DNA from: UBA10646 sp003456175 | Lineage (GTDB): Bacteria > Bacteroidota > Bacteroidia > Chitinophagales > Chitinophagaceae | NCBI GenBank assembly: GCA_031976225.1 | Contig: DALYLQ010000007.1 | Coordinates: forward strand, 8,412-72,411 | Length of the DNA stretch: 64,000 bases | Reading direction: 5' to 3' | Part shown: in pieces, positions 9,388 to 18,434 of the stretch | Layout of the letters: the number at the start of each line of letters is the position of its first letter | Position numbering within the stretch: the first letter of the stretch is position 1 | Notes under the pieces: model-generated | What the model was told of the DNA's origin: nothing | What the model saw: only the letters and a program-made list of their open reading frames with translations | The model's database searches: none | Position numbers and translations under genes: made by a program

Positions 9388-11505
9388 TTATTTTATAATT
9401 TTTGATAATCGAGTGTGATATTCCAAATTACCACAATTGTAAACTTCTAGCGTATTTACTGTTCTTGTAAGTGCAGTATATATAATTTCTTCAAATTGTT
9501 TAACAAAAGTACCTTCTATGAACTTATTTTCTAATAATAATATTACTTTTTTATTTTCAAAACCTTTGTAGCTATGTATCGTACTAATGTTATTGTAATT
9601 TTGAAGTGGCACAAATAACTTTCGCAGAGCTTGTCTATACAATCGTATTTTTATTTCGGCAAGATTGTTGCGAATTGTTAAATCCTTTTTATTTCCTTTC
9701 AAAATTGAGACATAATCAGAAGAAAAAGTGTCCAAAATGTCTAAATCAAATATTATATTATCTTTATTAATTTTCTCTAGTTCTGAAACGAATTTCTCCT
9801 TTTCGTATAATTTCTGCAGTGTAATTAGTGTTAAATACTTTACAGTTTCTCTAATATAAATTGGAGGAATATATTTGTTATTTCTATATTTATGACAACT
9901 ATTTAATTTATAATGATCTATATCTGAATTAAATTTTAAAATACCATATTCTGAATATAAAATATAATATTCAAAGTATATTTCTTGAGTCTCACACACA
10001 GAATTGATATTTGAACTGCCATAATAGTATCTTATGTATGCATCAAGTATCCGTATTGTTCTTAGTCTCATGCAAAGTATTGTCAAGTTATCATAATTCT
10101 TTGAATTTATTAACTCTGCAATTTTAGGAATCATTGTGATTTCGCTCTCAGTATAAAGCGTATAGTTAAGTGAAGATTTTCTATTAATTTTATGGCTATA
10201 AAGCATAATCTCATCTCTGATTCTATTTGGGAATAGAGACTCTTGCAGTTGTTCTATTTTCTTTTGTATTTTAACTTCATTTCGATAAGATCTTTTCAAT
10301 AAATTTAACTGAAAATCTTTCTTGAATATTTCTTTTAAGGTAACAATATCATGTTTGGGTTCGGTAAATAATTTTTCAGAATGAGGCTTTTCATATATGG
10401 TCTGTAAGTTATCTATACAGCACACAATTTCGTCACAATTAGAATAGTATGTAGCTGCAATTGTCTCCAACCATTTTCCCTGAAAATCTTGTAATTCATC
10501 AATTAGTAATACTGAAAATGCTTCTTTGTAGTTATATCCCAAAAGTGGATAATTATTTTCTAAGTGTTTTATTAAGGCATTATAATCAAAGGTGCCATCC
10601 TCCGCTTTGACGCTGTTAAAAAGAATATTATTACAAAAATCAGATATTAGTTTATGATAGTTTATAATTTTTATATACCCTAACGAATAAGGGGATAATT
10701 CTTGAACTTTTAGTCTAATTAGATTAATTAGAGTAATGTTCATTGTTAGAACTAAAACTTGTTTTCTAGTACGTAAAAAGGCATTTACTGCTCTTCTAGC
10801 TATAATAGATGTTTTACCAGACCCTACAACTCCATTTATGTAATAAGCACCAGTCTTTGATTTTGATAGTCTTAGTTGTTGTATATTAAATACCTCTTTT
10901 TCGGAAAAAAATGTTTCAGAATTATTAATTGAAACTCTTTCTAAAATTTTCTCAAATAACCCGTTTGGAAAGTGTAAGTTCTTCAATTCTGTTTTATCTA
11001 TTATTTTTTCTACTATAGTGTTATATTCGTCATTCCCCCAAATTTCTAAAGATTCACTTTTTAAAAAATGCTCTTTTTTTTCTAAATGCCTTTTATAAAA
11101 TTTATCTATTTCTTCTCTTGTATTTGCATTTAGTATTATCCAAGGTTTGATAAACTTTCCTATGCGAAAGTCTTCACTTAATTGAATACAAATTTCAGGT
11201 ATATGAAAATGAATGATATTTTCTTTATAGTTTAAAACTTGTTCCACAGGAGAAGCAACTGTAATTTCAGATTTAATTAACCAACTACCGGTTGGATTGA
11301 CCTCTACATCATTTATATTCAATTCATGGATTTTTAAAATAAATACTCCCTTATTTTTATTTAGTATAAGAAAATTCAAGTAGTCTACCCCAAGCCATAC
11401 ATCAGTTATAATGATATACTCGTCACTAAGATTTTGAAATAATATATTTTCTAAATTTTTATACCTATTGTTATTTCTCTCCATTTTTCTAATTATCCTT
11501 GCCAT
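9388..11505 (-). CDS. NERD-like domain plus UvrD-type SF1 helicase
   Basis: A 705-residue protein. Residues of about 15-110 fit the NERD (nuclease-related) fold: D41 in GVDYLN, the GVFIL strand, and Q89 in SPVEQVLNYKE. However, the usual ExK of that fold reads K58-I59-H60, so the nuclease site looks degenerate. The helicase core follows: Walker A GVVGSGKTS (225-233), motif II DELQD (336-340), and C-terminal motifs HSYKGFENKKV and YTALTRTVNTLEV typical of UvrD. Composition is very AT-rich (the line at 10081 is about 25% GC by hand count, against about 43% at 5401). It sits directly upstream of the ATPase gene on the same strand, 25 bp after the lipoprotein gene. The helicase assignment is strong, NERD moderate, and function unknown. 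Confidence 0.78.
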   Translation of the reverse strand: MARIIRKMERNNNRYKNLENILFQNLSDEYIIITDVWLGVDYLNFLILNKNKGVFILKIHELNINDVEVNPTGSWLIKSEITVASPVEQVLNYKENIIHFHIPEICIQLSEDFRIGKFIKPWIILNANTREEIDKFYKRHLEKKEHFLKSESLEIWGNDEYNTIVEKIIDKTELKNLHFPNGLFEKILERVSINNSETFFSEKEVFNIQQLRLSKSKTGAYYINGVVGSGKTSIIARRAVNAFLRTRKQVLVLTMNITLINLIRLKVQELSPYSLGYIKIINYHKLISDFCNNILFNSVKAEDGTFDYNALIKHLENNYPLLGYNYKEAFSVLLIDELQDFQGKWLETIAATYYSNCDEIVCCIDNLQTIYEKPHSEKLFTEPKHDIVTLKEIFKKDFQLNLLKRSYRNEVKIQKKIEQLQESLFPNRIRDEIMLYSHKINRKSSLNYTLYTESEITMIPKIAELINSKNYDNLTILCMRLRTIRILDAYIRYYYGSSNINSVCETQEIYFEYYILYSEYGILKFNSDIDHYKLNSCHKYRNNKYIPPIYIRETVKYLTLITLQKLYEKEKFVSELEKINKDNIIFDLDILDTFSSDYVSILKGNKKDLTIRNNLAEIKIRLYRQALRKLFVPLQNYNNISTIHSYKGFENKKVILLLENKFIEGTFVKQFEEIIYTALTRTVNTLEVYNCGNLEYHTRLSKIIK

Positions 11506-11530
11506 ATAGAATCATTGTTTTAGCAGATAT

Positions 11531-11917
11531 CTAATTTACATATTTATTTATAATTATGCTATTAGGTGCTACATTAAATACAGCCTTATAATAAGTAGTA
11601 TCACCATCTGCAAAAACAACCCTCCTATTGTTTTGATTTTGAAGTTCAAGAACACCGTTTACTAAAAACTTTACTTCGGTGAATTTATAGCCTGTTGTTG
11701 TAGTAATGGTAACTGTGTACAAGCTGTCTTTTACAACAACAGTAAGTGCCGAATCTTGTTGCCAACTTAAGGGCTTATCACTCCCTTTGATACTCACTTT
11801 TGTAATAGCGGTATCGTTGGGTGTAAGCAATTGATATACAACTGTTTTTTTGTATGTTTTTTGTACACAACTACAAGCCAAAAGTGTAATTATAATACTG
11901 CAGATATAGGGTTTCAT
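11531..11917 (-). CDS. Small lipoprotein of unknown function
   Basis: A 128-residue protein with a short hydrophobic leader and a lipobox-like LLACSC at about residues 13-18, so it should be lipid-anchored in an envelope membrane. The mature part is Thr- and Val-rich, predicted beta-strand, with no domain I recognise. Its start overlaps the stop of the upstream doxX-like gene by 4 bp, so the two are translationally coupled. It lies 25 bp before the helicase gene and marks the upstream edge of the AT-rich insert. I cannot tell whether it belongs to the insert or the host backbone. Confidence 0.7.
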   Translation of the reverse strand: MKPYICSIIITLLACSCVQKTYKKTVVYQLLTPNDTAITKVSIKGSDKPLSWQQDSALTVVVKDSLYTVTITTTTGYKFTEVKFLVNGVLELQNQNNRRVVFADGDTTYYKAVFNVAPNSIIINKYVN

Positions 11918-12405
11918 AAGCGTAGTTTTTTAGCGATGATATAATCTACACCAAACCTACCTGAACCCATAAGCATGGTGTACAGTGTTATCCAAAGAAA
12001 GCCTAAGGCGGGTAACATATTCCACATGCCATTACCGCTTTGCTGGAGGAATGCTGCTACAAGCATGGTACATACCAATAGCAATGAAAATGGTCTGGTA
12101 GCTAAGCCTAGCATTAAAAAAATGCCACCTACAGCTTCGCTAAAAGCACCCATCCAAGCAAAAAAGGCTGGGAACATAGCAAAAATGCCACCATACTGGG
12201 CAACATCGCCAGGGAACCAAAAAGCAACTTCAAAGAGTTGCAGATTATTGTCGGCAGGCGACCATGGCATGCCGAACTTAGCTGCACCAAAATCGGCTGC
12301 AAACAAGTAGCCACAAACAATTCGGGGGATGCACAAGAGTGCATCTTGCCACCAGTACGGAAGTATGATTGGCTTAATCACACTTTTTAAAAGAGAAGAA
12401 GGCAT
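11914..12405 (-). CDS. DoxX family membrane protein
   Basis: A 163-residue integral membrane protein with about four hydrophobic segments. The first is followed by GYLFAADFGAAKFGMPW, and later come FFAWMGAFSEAVGGIFLMLGLATR and a final hydrophobic helix, the DoxX pattern. DoxX proteins are linked to quinone- or thiosulfate-dependent redox systems in some organisms, but most are uncharacterised, and nothing here fixes a role. It is the first gene of the minus-strand run and overlaps the small lipoprotein gene by 4 bp. Confidence 0.8.
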   Translation of the reverse strand: MPSSLLKSVIKPIILPYWWQDALLCIPRIVCGYLFAADFGAAKFGMPWSPADNNLQLFEVAFWFPGDVAQYGGIFAMFPAFFAWMGAFSEAVGGIFLMLGLATRPFSLLLVCTMLVAAFLQQSGNGMWNMLPALGFLWITLYTMLMGSGRFGVDYIIAKKLRL

Positions 12406-12531
12406 AAGCAGTGATTTGCATTAGCTGAAACGCAATGAGCTGCCTTTTGTTTCATTATTCAACCTCTATTTGTGTAGTTTATTTAACAATGTGATTGATT
12501 GTATTGATTTCGTTGGTTCTTTTTGTCTCGT

Positions 12532-12547
12532 CATTTACCGTAAGGTA
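12532..12547 (-). repeat. Interspersed motif copy
   Basis: CATTTACCGTAAGGTA on the plus strand, directly abutting the stop codon of the 3-methyladenine glycosylase gene. It is a full-length match to the motif family described in the findings. Confidence 0.9.
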
Positions 12548-13159
12548 TTACTGCTTACCACTTACATATTTGTTGTTGCATACAAAAAAGCGGTAAGGGA
12601 GCAATGCATCTTCTTTTGCATAAGCAACGCCAATACGTGGGCTGCTTTTAATGCTATTGGCAGGGTATGTGTAACCATCACTAGCTATAAAAATGGTATT
12701 GCTTTGTAAGGAGAAGCCATTAAGTGCTTGGGTAATACCCAAAGCTTTTGAGAGCTTACCAGGCCCTTGTGTAGGTAAGCCTTTGTGCTGGCAGCGTGCT
12801 TGCATGATGGCTTCGCCAATAATGGGTTCGGCGGCTCTTATGAGTACCGCTTCAGGATGGTTGGCATGGTTCGTAACTACATTGAATAAGTAATGAATGC
12901 CGTAGCACAAATACACGTAAGCTACACCGCCCGCAGCATACATAATTTCGGTACGCTTGGTACGGCGATTGCCATAGGCATGGCAAGCCTTATCGGTAAT
13001 GCCTTGGTAGGCTTCAGTTTCTACAATACGGGCTGCGGTTAGTTGTTCGTTAATATTGGTTACAATAATTTTCCCTAATAAGTCTTGTGCAAGCGCTACT
13101 ACATTGTGATGCAGAAAGTAAGTGGTGGCCAGTTTTTCCCAATGTGGTGGTAGTTGCAT
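12548..13159 (-). CDS. mpg: DNA-3-methyladenine glycosylase, AAG/MPG family
   Basis: A 203-residue base-excision repair enzyme that removes alkylated purines such as 3-methyladenine. Family motifs are the N-terminal ALAQDLLGKIIV, the active-site ARIVETEAYQG with its catalytic Glu, DKACHAYGNRRTKRTEIMY, and the C-terminal GPGKLSKALGI. The length is that expected for bacterial AAG-type enzymes. It is divergent from the EI24 gene, and a degenerate motif-like string (CATTTACCGCAAAATA, 13174-13189) lies between them. Cytosolic; assignment secure. Confidence 0.9.
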   Translation of the reverse strand: MQLPPHWEKLATTYFLHHNVVALAQDLLGKIIVTNINEQLTAARIVETEAYQGITDKACHAYGNRRTKRTEIMYAAGGVAYVYLCYGIHYLFNVVTNHANHPEAVLIRAAEPIIGEAIMQARCQHKGLPTQGPGKLSKALGITQALNGFSLQSNTIFIASDGYTYPANSIKSSPRIGVAYAKEDALLPYRFFVCNNKYVSGKQ

Positions 13160-13197
13160 AACGCCGAAAGATTACATTTACCGCAAAATACACCCTT

Positions 13198-13980
13198 GTG
13201 CTAAAAGCGTTAATACTTGCATTTACGAGCTATTATAAGGCACATCAGCTTATTCAAAAACATAAGCTGTGGAAGTGGATTGTATTACCCGGAATACTGT
13301 ACGCTTTACTATTTGGGGTGAGTATGTATTTTTTTGGCAGTAGTGCTAGCAGCTTTATTGGCTGGATTTGGAAAATAACCAGCCTAGACAAATGGCTTGC
13401 AGCCGTTGATAGTGGTATACTTAGTTTTTTGTTTACCCTTACAGGCGTAATGCTTTGGCTGGTATTAATGTTGTTTTACTTTTCGTTGTTCAAATATGTT
13501 TGGTTAATTATAGGTTCGCCTGTATTCGCTTATTTAAGTGAAAAAACAGAAGCTATTATCGACGGTAAAACGTACACTTTTAGCTGGCAACAATTATGGA
13601 AAGATGTACTTCGGGGTATACAAATAGCCCTACGTAATACCCTTTGGCAAACGGTATATACTTTTAGCATTCTCTTACTTTCATTCATGCCTTTAGTGGG
13701 GTGGATAACGCCGTTACTAGCATTACTTATTGAATGTTACTATTATGGCTTTTCAATGCTTGATTATAGTTGTGAACGTAAGAAAATGACTGCTGCGGAA
13801 AGTATTTTCTTTATCGGTCGTAATAAAGGTTTAGCCATTGGTAATGGCATCATTTTTTACTTGATGCATTTGATACCTGTAATTGGTTGGCTATTGGCAC
13901 CCGCTTATGCAGTAATTGCAGCCACCGTTAGCTTAAACCCTGCAACCACCACTCAAAAAAAGTACCACGTAACGGTATAA
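13198..13980 (+). CDS. EI24 domain (CysZ-like) membrane protein
   Basis: A 260-residue inner-membrane protein with several hydrophobic segments, including a helix near residues 20-50, one near 75-105 and pairs near 150-190 and 225-245. The pattern and the LIIGSPVFAYLSEKTE segment fit the EI24/CysZ family. CysZ imports sulfate in proteobacteria; whether this one does is unknown, and no cysteine genes are near. Translation appears to start with GTG at 13198. It is followed 86 bp later by feoB on the same strand. Confidence 0.78.
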   Translation: MLKALILAFTSYYKAHQLIQKHKLWKWIVLPGILYALLFGVSMYFFGSSASSFIGWIWKITSLDKWLAAVDSGILSFLFTLTGVMLWLVLMLFYFSLFKYVWLIIGSPVFAYLSEKTEAIIDGKTYTFSWQQLWKDVLRGIQIALRNTLWQTVYTFSILLLSFMPLVGWITPLLALLIECYYYGFSMLDYSCERKKMTAAESIFFIGRNKGLAIGNGIIFYLMHLIPVIGWLLAPAYAVIAATVSLNPATTTQKKYHVTV

Positions 13981-14007
13981 GTTTCCGATTTGATAAGCGT
14001 AGTTCCT

Positions 14008-14035
14008 CTTATCGTAAGGTATTACTTACGTAAAA
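14008..14035. repeat. Degenerate motif plus sister motif ACTTACGTAAA
   Basis: The string CTTATCGTAAGGTA, one base off the TTTACCGTAAGG word, is followed directly by TACTTACGTAAAAG (core TTACGTAA 14026-14033). The same tandem order occurs at 18955-18981. It lies just upstream of feoB. Confidence 0.65.
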
Positions 14036-14066
14036 GTTATTTTTGCTTCCATTTAAATAAGCACTG

Positions 14067-16187
14067 TTGGAAAGTTCTCGTCTTAATATAGCATTGGTTG
14101 GTAACCCTAATAGCGGTAAAAGTTCATTGTTTAATGTACTTACGGGCTTAAATCAAAAAGTAGGCAACTTTCCGGGTGTTACGGTAGATAAAAAAACAGG
14201 TATTACAAAGTTAGATGCCGATACAGCAGTAAATCTGATAGACTTACCCGGAACTTACAGCTTGTATCCACGAAGAGCCGATGAATGGGTTGCCTATAAG
14301 GTATTAATGCAGGTAGATGAAGCCATTAAACCCGATGTTGTTTTATTAGTAGCCGATGCCAGCAACCTAAAACGTAATTTGTTATTTTGTAGTCAAATCA
14401 TCGACTTAAAGTATCCGGTAGTGGTAGCCTTAACGATGATGGATTTGGCAAGAACAAAAGGTATTGATATTGATATTCCTGAATTAGAGCGTGAATTAGG
14501 TGTGCCGGTAGTGCCTATTAATCCGAGAAAGGAAAAAGGTATTGCACAATTGAAGAAAACTTTGTTGGCTAAAACCAAAAACTTACACGCACCACCCACT
14601 TATCAATTTATACAGAATCAAGAATTGGCGCCCGAAGCAATAACAAAGGTGCGGGCTTTGTATCCTGAATTAACGAATTATGCTGCTATACATTATTTGA
14701 TTCATCACGAGCAGTTTCCTTTAACAGCAAAAGAGCAGCAAGCAATAGAGCAAATTGAAATAGAAACTGTATTTAGCCCTACCAAAACACAGGCTAATGA
14801 AATTGTACAACGCTATGCTCGTATCCGTCAAATTATGCAGCAAGCGGTAGTTGAACCCGATCCGCTACAAAAAAAGCTATTCACAGAAAAGCTCGATAAC
14901 ATTTTACTACATCGTATTTGGGGTTATGTGATTTTATTGGCAACCCTTTTTCTATTATTCCAGAGTATTTTTTGGCTTGCTAGCTATCCGATGGATGCGA
15001 TTGAGGCAGGCTTTTCTTGGGTTGGTGGTTGGTTGGCCAACCATTTACCGCAAGGTTGGTGGAGCGATTTAATTATTAATGGGTTGGTGGCTGGCTTAAG
15101 TGGTATATTGGTATTTGTGCCACAAATTATGATTTTGTTTGGACTAATAACGTTGTTAGAAGATACCGGCTATATGGCTCGTATTTCGTTTTTAAGTGAT
15201 AAACTCATGCGAAAAGTGGGGCTTAACGGCAAAAGTGTAATGCCTATGATTAGTGGCTTTGCTTGTGCCGTACCAGCCATTATGAGTGCAAGAGCTATTG
15301 AAAATAGAAAAGAACGCTTACTCACAATTATGGTAACACCGTTACTTAGTTGTAGTGCCCGCTTACCCGTATTTACCATTCTAATTGCTTTAGTAGTACC
15401 TGATCATTACTATATGGGTTGGCTTAGCTTACAAGGATTGGTAATGATGGGTTTGTATTTACTTGGTGTGGTAATGGCGCTTTTGGTAAGCTTAATTTTA
15501 AAGCTACTCATTAACATACAAGAAAAAAGCTTCTTTATTCTAGAGTTGCCAACTTATCGGAGTCCTCGCTGGAAGAATGCAGGCATTACCATGGTAGAAA
15601 AAGCTAAAATTTTTGTAACCGATGCCGGTAAGATCATTATGCTGATAAGCTTGCTTATTTGGTTTTTGAGTAATTATGGCCCTTCCGGTAAAATAGATGC
15701 CGTTAATGCTAAGTATGAAGCTGCAATTGCTACAGCGGAAAGTGATAGTTTGAAACAAAATCTGGAAAAAGCCTGGCAAACAGAAAAGCTACAATTTAGC
15801 TATGCCGGCGTTATCGGCAGAACTATTGAGCCATCTATTGCACCGTTGGGGTTCGATTGGAAAATTGGTATTGCATTGGTAACAAGTTTTGCTGCACGTG
15901 AAGTATTTGTAGGCACCATGGCCACATTATACAGTGTAGATGAAGCTGAAGATGCAAGCCTACGTGAAAAAATGCAAGCCGCCGTAAGAGCCGACGGTAC
16001 ACCCGTGTATAATATTGCAACTGCTTTAAGTTTAATGGTGTTTTACGTGCTAGCCATGCAATGTATGAGTACCCTAGCTGTAGTAAAACGTGAAACTAAA
16101 AGTTGGAAATGGCCTACCATACAACTGATATACATGACGGTGTTGGCATATGGTATGAGTTGGATAACGTATCAATTGTTCAGTTGA
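14067..16187 (+). CDS. feoB: Ferrous iron transport protein B
   Basis: A 706-residue Fe(II) permease of the inner membrane. The cytosolic G domain has G1 GNPNSGKSS (12-20), G2 around FPGVTVDKK, G3 DLPGTYSL and, at the G4 position, TMMD instead of the usual NxxD. Two Gate domains follow, with the conserved cysteines in SGFACAVPA and LLSCSARLP, and C-terminal transmembrane helices. No in-frame ATG lies near the start, so TTG at 14067 is the likely initiator. No feoA lies next to it and no clear Fur box is visible. The gene ends at a strong bidirectional terminator. Function secure; the N-to-T change in G4 is worth noting because that motif sets guanine specificity. Confidence 0.94.
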   Translation: MESSRLNIALVGNPNSGKSSLFNVLTGLNQKVGNFPGVTVDKKTGITKLDADTAVNLIDLPGTYSLYPRRADEWVAYKVLMQVDEAIKPDVVLLVADASNLKRNLLFCSQIIDLKYPVVVALTMMDLARTKGIDIDIPELERELGVPVVPINPRKEKGIAQLKKTLLAKTKNLHAPPTYQFIQNQELAPEAITKVRALYPELTNYAAIHYLIHHEQFPLTAKEQQAIEQIEIETVFSPTKTQANEIVQRYARIRQIMQQAVVEPDPLQKKLFTEKLDNILLHRIWGYVILLATLFLLFQSIFWLASYPMDAIEAGFSWVGGWLANHLPQGWWSDLIINGLVAGLSGILVFVPQIMILFGLITLLEDTGYMARISFLSDKLMRKVGLNGKSVMPMISGFACAVPAIMSARAIENRKERLLTIMVTPLLSCSARLPVFTILIALVVPDHYYMGWLSLQGLVMMGLYLLGVVMALLVSLILKLLINIQEKSFFILELPTYRSPRWKNAGITMVEKAKIFVTDAGKIIMLISLLIWFLSNYGPSGKIDAVNAKYEAAIATAESDSLKQNLEKAWQTEKLQFSYAGVIGRTIEPSIAPLGFDWKIGIALVTSFAAREVFVGTMATLYSVDEAEDASLREKMQAAVRADGTPVYNIATALSLMVFYVLAMQCMSTLAVVKRETKSWKWPTIQLIYMTVLAYGMSWITYQLFS

Positions 16188-16237
16188 GTAAGTGATACTA
16201 AGAGGTAACTATTGCTAGTCAGCTTGATAACGGTAAT

Positions 16238-16276
16238 AATAACAATGGGGCGGCCGAAGGCCGCCCCATTGTTATT
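16238..16276. terminator. Bidirectional 18-bp-stem terminator
   Basis: A perfect 18-bp stem (16238-16255 with 16259-16276) with loop GAA lies between the convergent feoB and paaZ genes. Its central 25 bp are nearly identical to the terminator at 3241-3265. Confidence 0.85.
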
Positions 16277-16307
16277 GAATTTTACATGATTATTTACGTA
16301 AGTACAG

Positions 16308-18362
16308 CTACACTTGCGATTGCATTTTAACCATCGTTAAAATAGTAGCAACACCAACAATAGGGTCTTCGCTATCATCAAATATTTCTACGTACCATTT
16401 TACAATACCTTTTGGTACATCGGTTTCGTCTTTTAATTCTTGTGGTAGTTTTTCTTTACAAGTAAAGCGTACATGAATAGTGGTGCCAGCATATACGGGC
16501 TTGGTGAAGCGTAACTCATCAATACCATAATTCAATAACACCGGATTTTTTCTGCTGCCCGGTACAAACAAACCTGCCGCTGCACTCATAATGAAATACC
16601 CATGTGCTACGGGTTGTTCAAACAACGTGCCTGCCAAACTGGTATGATCGGTATGAGCATAAAAATGATCCCAACTTAAGTTGGCAAATGCTTTGATGTC
16701 GGCATCGGTAATGGTACGCTTACCGGTTACAATTTGTTCACCAACAGTAAGCTCTTCAAAGTACTTCTCAAATGGATGCACCCTTGTTGCAATACCGGCT
16801 GCTCCCGGCATGTATTGATTGGTAATAGCAGTAATCATTTCTGGGCTACCTTGTATTGCCACACGTTGCATATAGTGTTTTACGCCACGCATACCACCCA
16901 TTTCTTCGCCACCACCAGCACGGCCAGGGCCGCCATGTACTAATAATGGTAACGGACTACCATGGCCTGTACTTTCTTTAGCACATTGGGCATTTAATAC
17001 CAACATTCTACCATGCCATGCACCAGCACCTAATACAAAGTTTTTGGCAATGCTAGCATCGGCTGTTACAATACTGCTTACCAACGAGCCTTTGCCCATT
17101 TTAGCAAGCTGTATAGCTTCATCGGTAGTACGATAGGGCATAAGTGTACTTACGGGTCCGAACGCTTCTACCTCGTGTACCTCTTGGCTGTTAAATGGAT
17201 TTTCGTTAAGCAATAAAATCGGACTCATGAATGCTCCCGCTTGTGCATCGGCATCTATTACTTCAACACTATCTAAGCTGCCATAAATAATTTGACTACT
17301 AGCGAGTAGTCTTTGAACCTGTTCACGTACTTCGTTACGTTGTGTATTGCCAGCTAGTGCACCCATACGCACCTTTTCATTGAATGGGTTGCCAATAGTG
17401 GTTTGTGCTAATGCTTTGCCGAGGGCAATGTGTACATCTTCTATTTTATCTTCAGGTACAAAAATTCTACGGATAGCGGTACATTTTTGACCACATTTTA
17501 CCGTCATTTCTTTGCGAACCTCTTTTATAAACAAGTCCCACTCGGGCATATCGGGGGTAACATCTTTACCTAACACAATACAGTTCAAGCTGTCGGCTTC
17601 CATGTTAAAAGGAACATTGTTCGCCAAAATTTGCTCACTGCTTCTGAGCATTAAACCAGTGTGTGCACTGCCTGTAAAAGTTACCACATCTTGTGCTGTA
17701 ACATGAGAAAGCATATCGCCGGCACTACCACAAATAAGTTGAAGCGCACCTTGCGGTAAAATACCACTCGCAGCAATTTCACGTACTACTGCTTCGGTTA
17801 AAAAGCTAGTAACAGTGGCGGGCTTCACCACGGCGGGTACGCCTGCTAATAAGTTCACTGCTATTTTTTCTAGCATGCCCCATACCGGAAAGTTAAAGGC
17901 GTTAATATGCACCGCAACGCCTTCTTTAGGTACTAAAAGGTGGTGGCCCATAAAGGTGCCTGCTTTGCCTAACCCATGCGGGTCGCCGTCGAGGCAGAAG
18001 GATTCGTTTGGAAATTTTCGGCGTAGGCTTGCATTGGCAAATAAGTTGCCAATACCGCCTTCAATATCTATCCAGCTATCGGCTTTGGTGGCACCTGTTT
18101 GATACGATAATTCGTAAAATTTGGGTAAGTGGTTGCGCAAATGCAAGGCCAATGCTTTTAGCATGAGTCCTCTTTCGTGAAAGGTCATTTGCCGTAAGGC
18201 AGGGTTACCAACTTCTCTGGCGTAATGGAGTATGTCTTTAAAATCGAGGCCTTTGGTGCTGGCAGTAAAGTTGGGTGCACCCGTTACTGCGTTGTATAGG
18301 GCTTGGCCTTGTCCGTCGCCCTTGATCCAACTACCTAAAATATAGTTTTCGAGTTGTTGCAT
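16308..18362 (-). CDS. paaZ: Bifunctional aldehyde dehydrogenase / enoyl-CoA hydratase, PaaZ type
   Basis: A 684-residue fusion enzyme. In phenylacetate degradation PaaZ opens the oxepin-CoA ring with its hydratase domain and oxidises the resulting aldehyde. Residues 1 to about 530 are an aldehyde dehydrogenase, with catalytic E255 in FNMEADSLN and C294 in KCGQKCTAIRR, aligning with E. coli PaaZ E256 and C295. Residues of about 540-684 are a MaoC-like hydratase with LSWDHFYAHTD and QPVAHGYFIMSAA. No other paa genes are in the window, so the aromatic substrate is inferred. It is minus-strand and convergent with feoB, with repeat variants inside at 17749 and 18188. Confidence 0.9.
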   Translation of the reverse strand: MQQLENYILGSWIKGDGQGQALYNAVTGAPNFTASTKGLDFKDILHYAREVGNPALRQMTFHERGLMLKALALHLRNHLPKFYELSYQTGATKADSWIDIEGGIGNLFANASLRRKFPNESFCLDGDPHGLGKAGTFMGHHLLVPKEGVAVHINAFNFPVWGMLEKIAVNLLAGVPAVVKPATVTSFLTEAVVREIAASGILPQGALQLICGSAGDMLSHVTAQDVVTFTGSAHTGLMLRSSEQILANNVPFNMEADSLNCIVLGKDVTPDMPEWDLFIKEVRKEMTVKCGQKCTAIRRIFVPEDKIEDVHIALGKALAQTTIGNPFNEKVRMGALAGNTQRNEVREQVQRLLASSQIIYGSLDSVEVIDADAQAGAFMSPILLLNENPFNSQEVHEVEAFGPVSTLMPYRTTDEAIQLAKMGKGSLVSSIVTADASIAKNFVLGAGAWHGRMLVLNAQCAKESTGHGSPLPLLVHGGPGRAGGGEEMGGMRGVKHYMQRVAIQGSPEMITAITNQYMPGAAGIATRVHPFEKYFEELTVGEQIVTGKRTITDADIKAFANLSWDHFYAHTDHTSLAGTLFEQPVAHGYFIMSAAAGLFVPGSRKNPVLLNYGIDELRFTKPVYAGTTIHVRFTCKEKLPQELKDETDVPKGIVKWYVEIFDDSEDPIVGVATILTMVKMQSQV

Positions 18363-18434
18363 AATGTGCTATTGATGCTTACAAAACTAATGACTGTTAG
18401 TTGATTCTGTTGCGAATTATTCTGTTGTTTGTGT

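Noticed and set aside
7472..11505. Calling the ATPase/helicase pair Gabija
   Set aside because: GajA carries a C-terminal TOPRIM nuclease; this ATPase has no room for one, and the helicase has an extra NERD-like domain. Only a loose resemblance can be supported.
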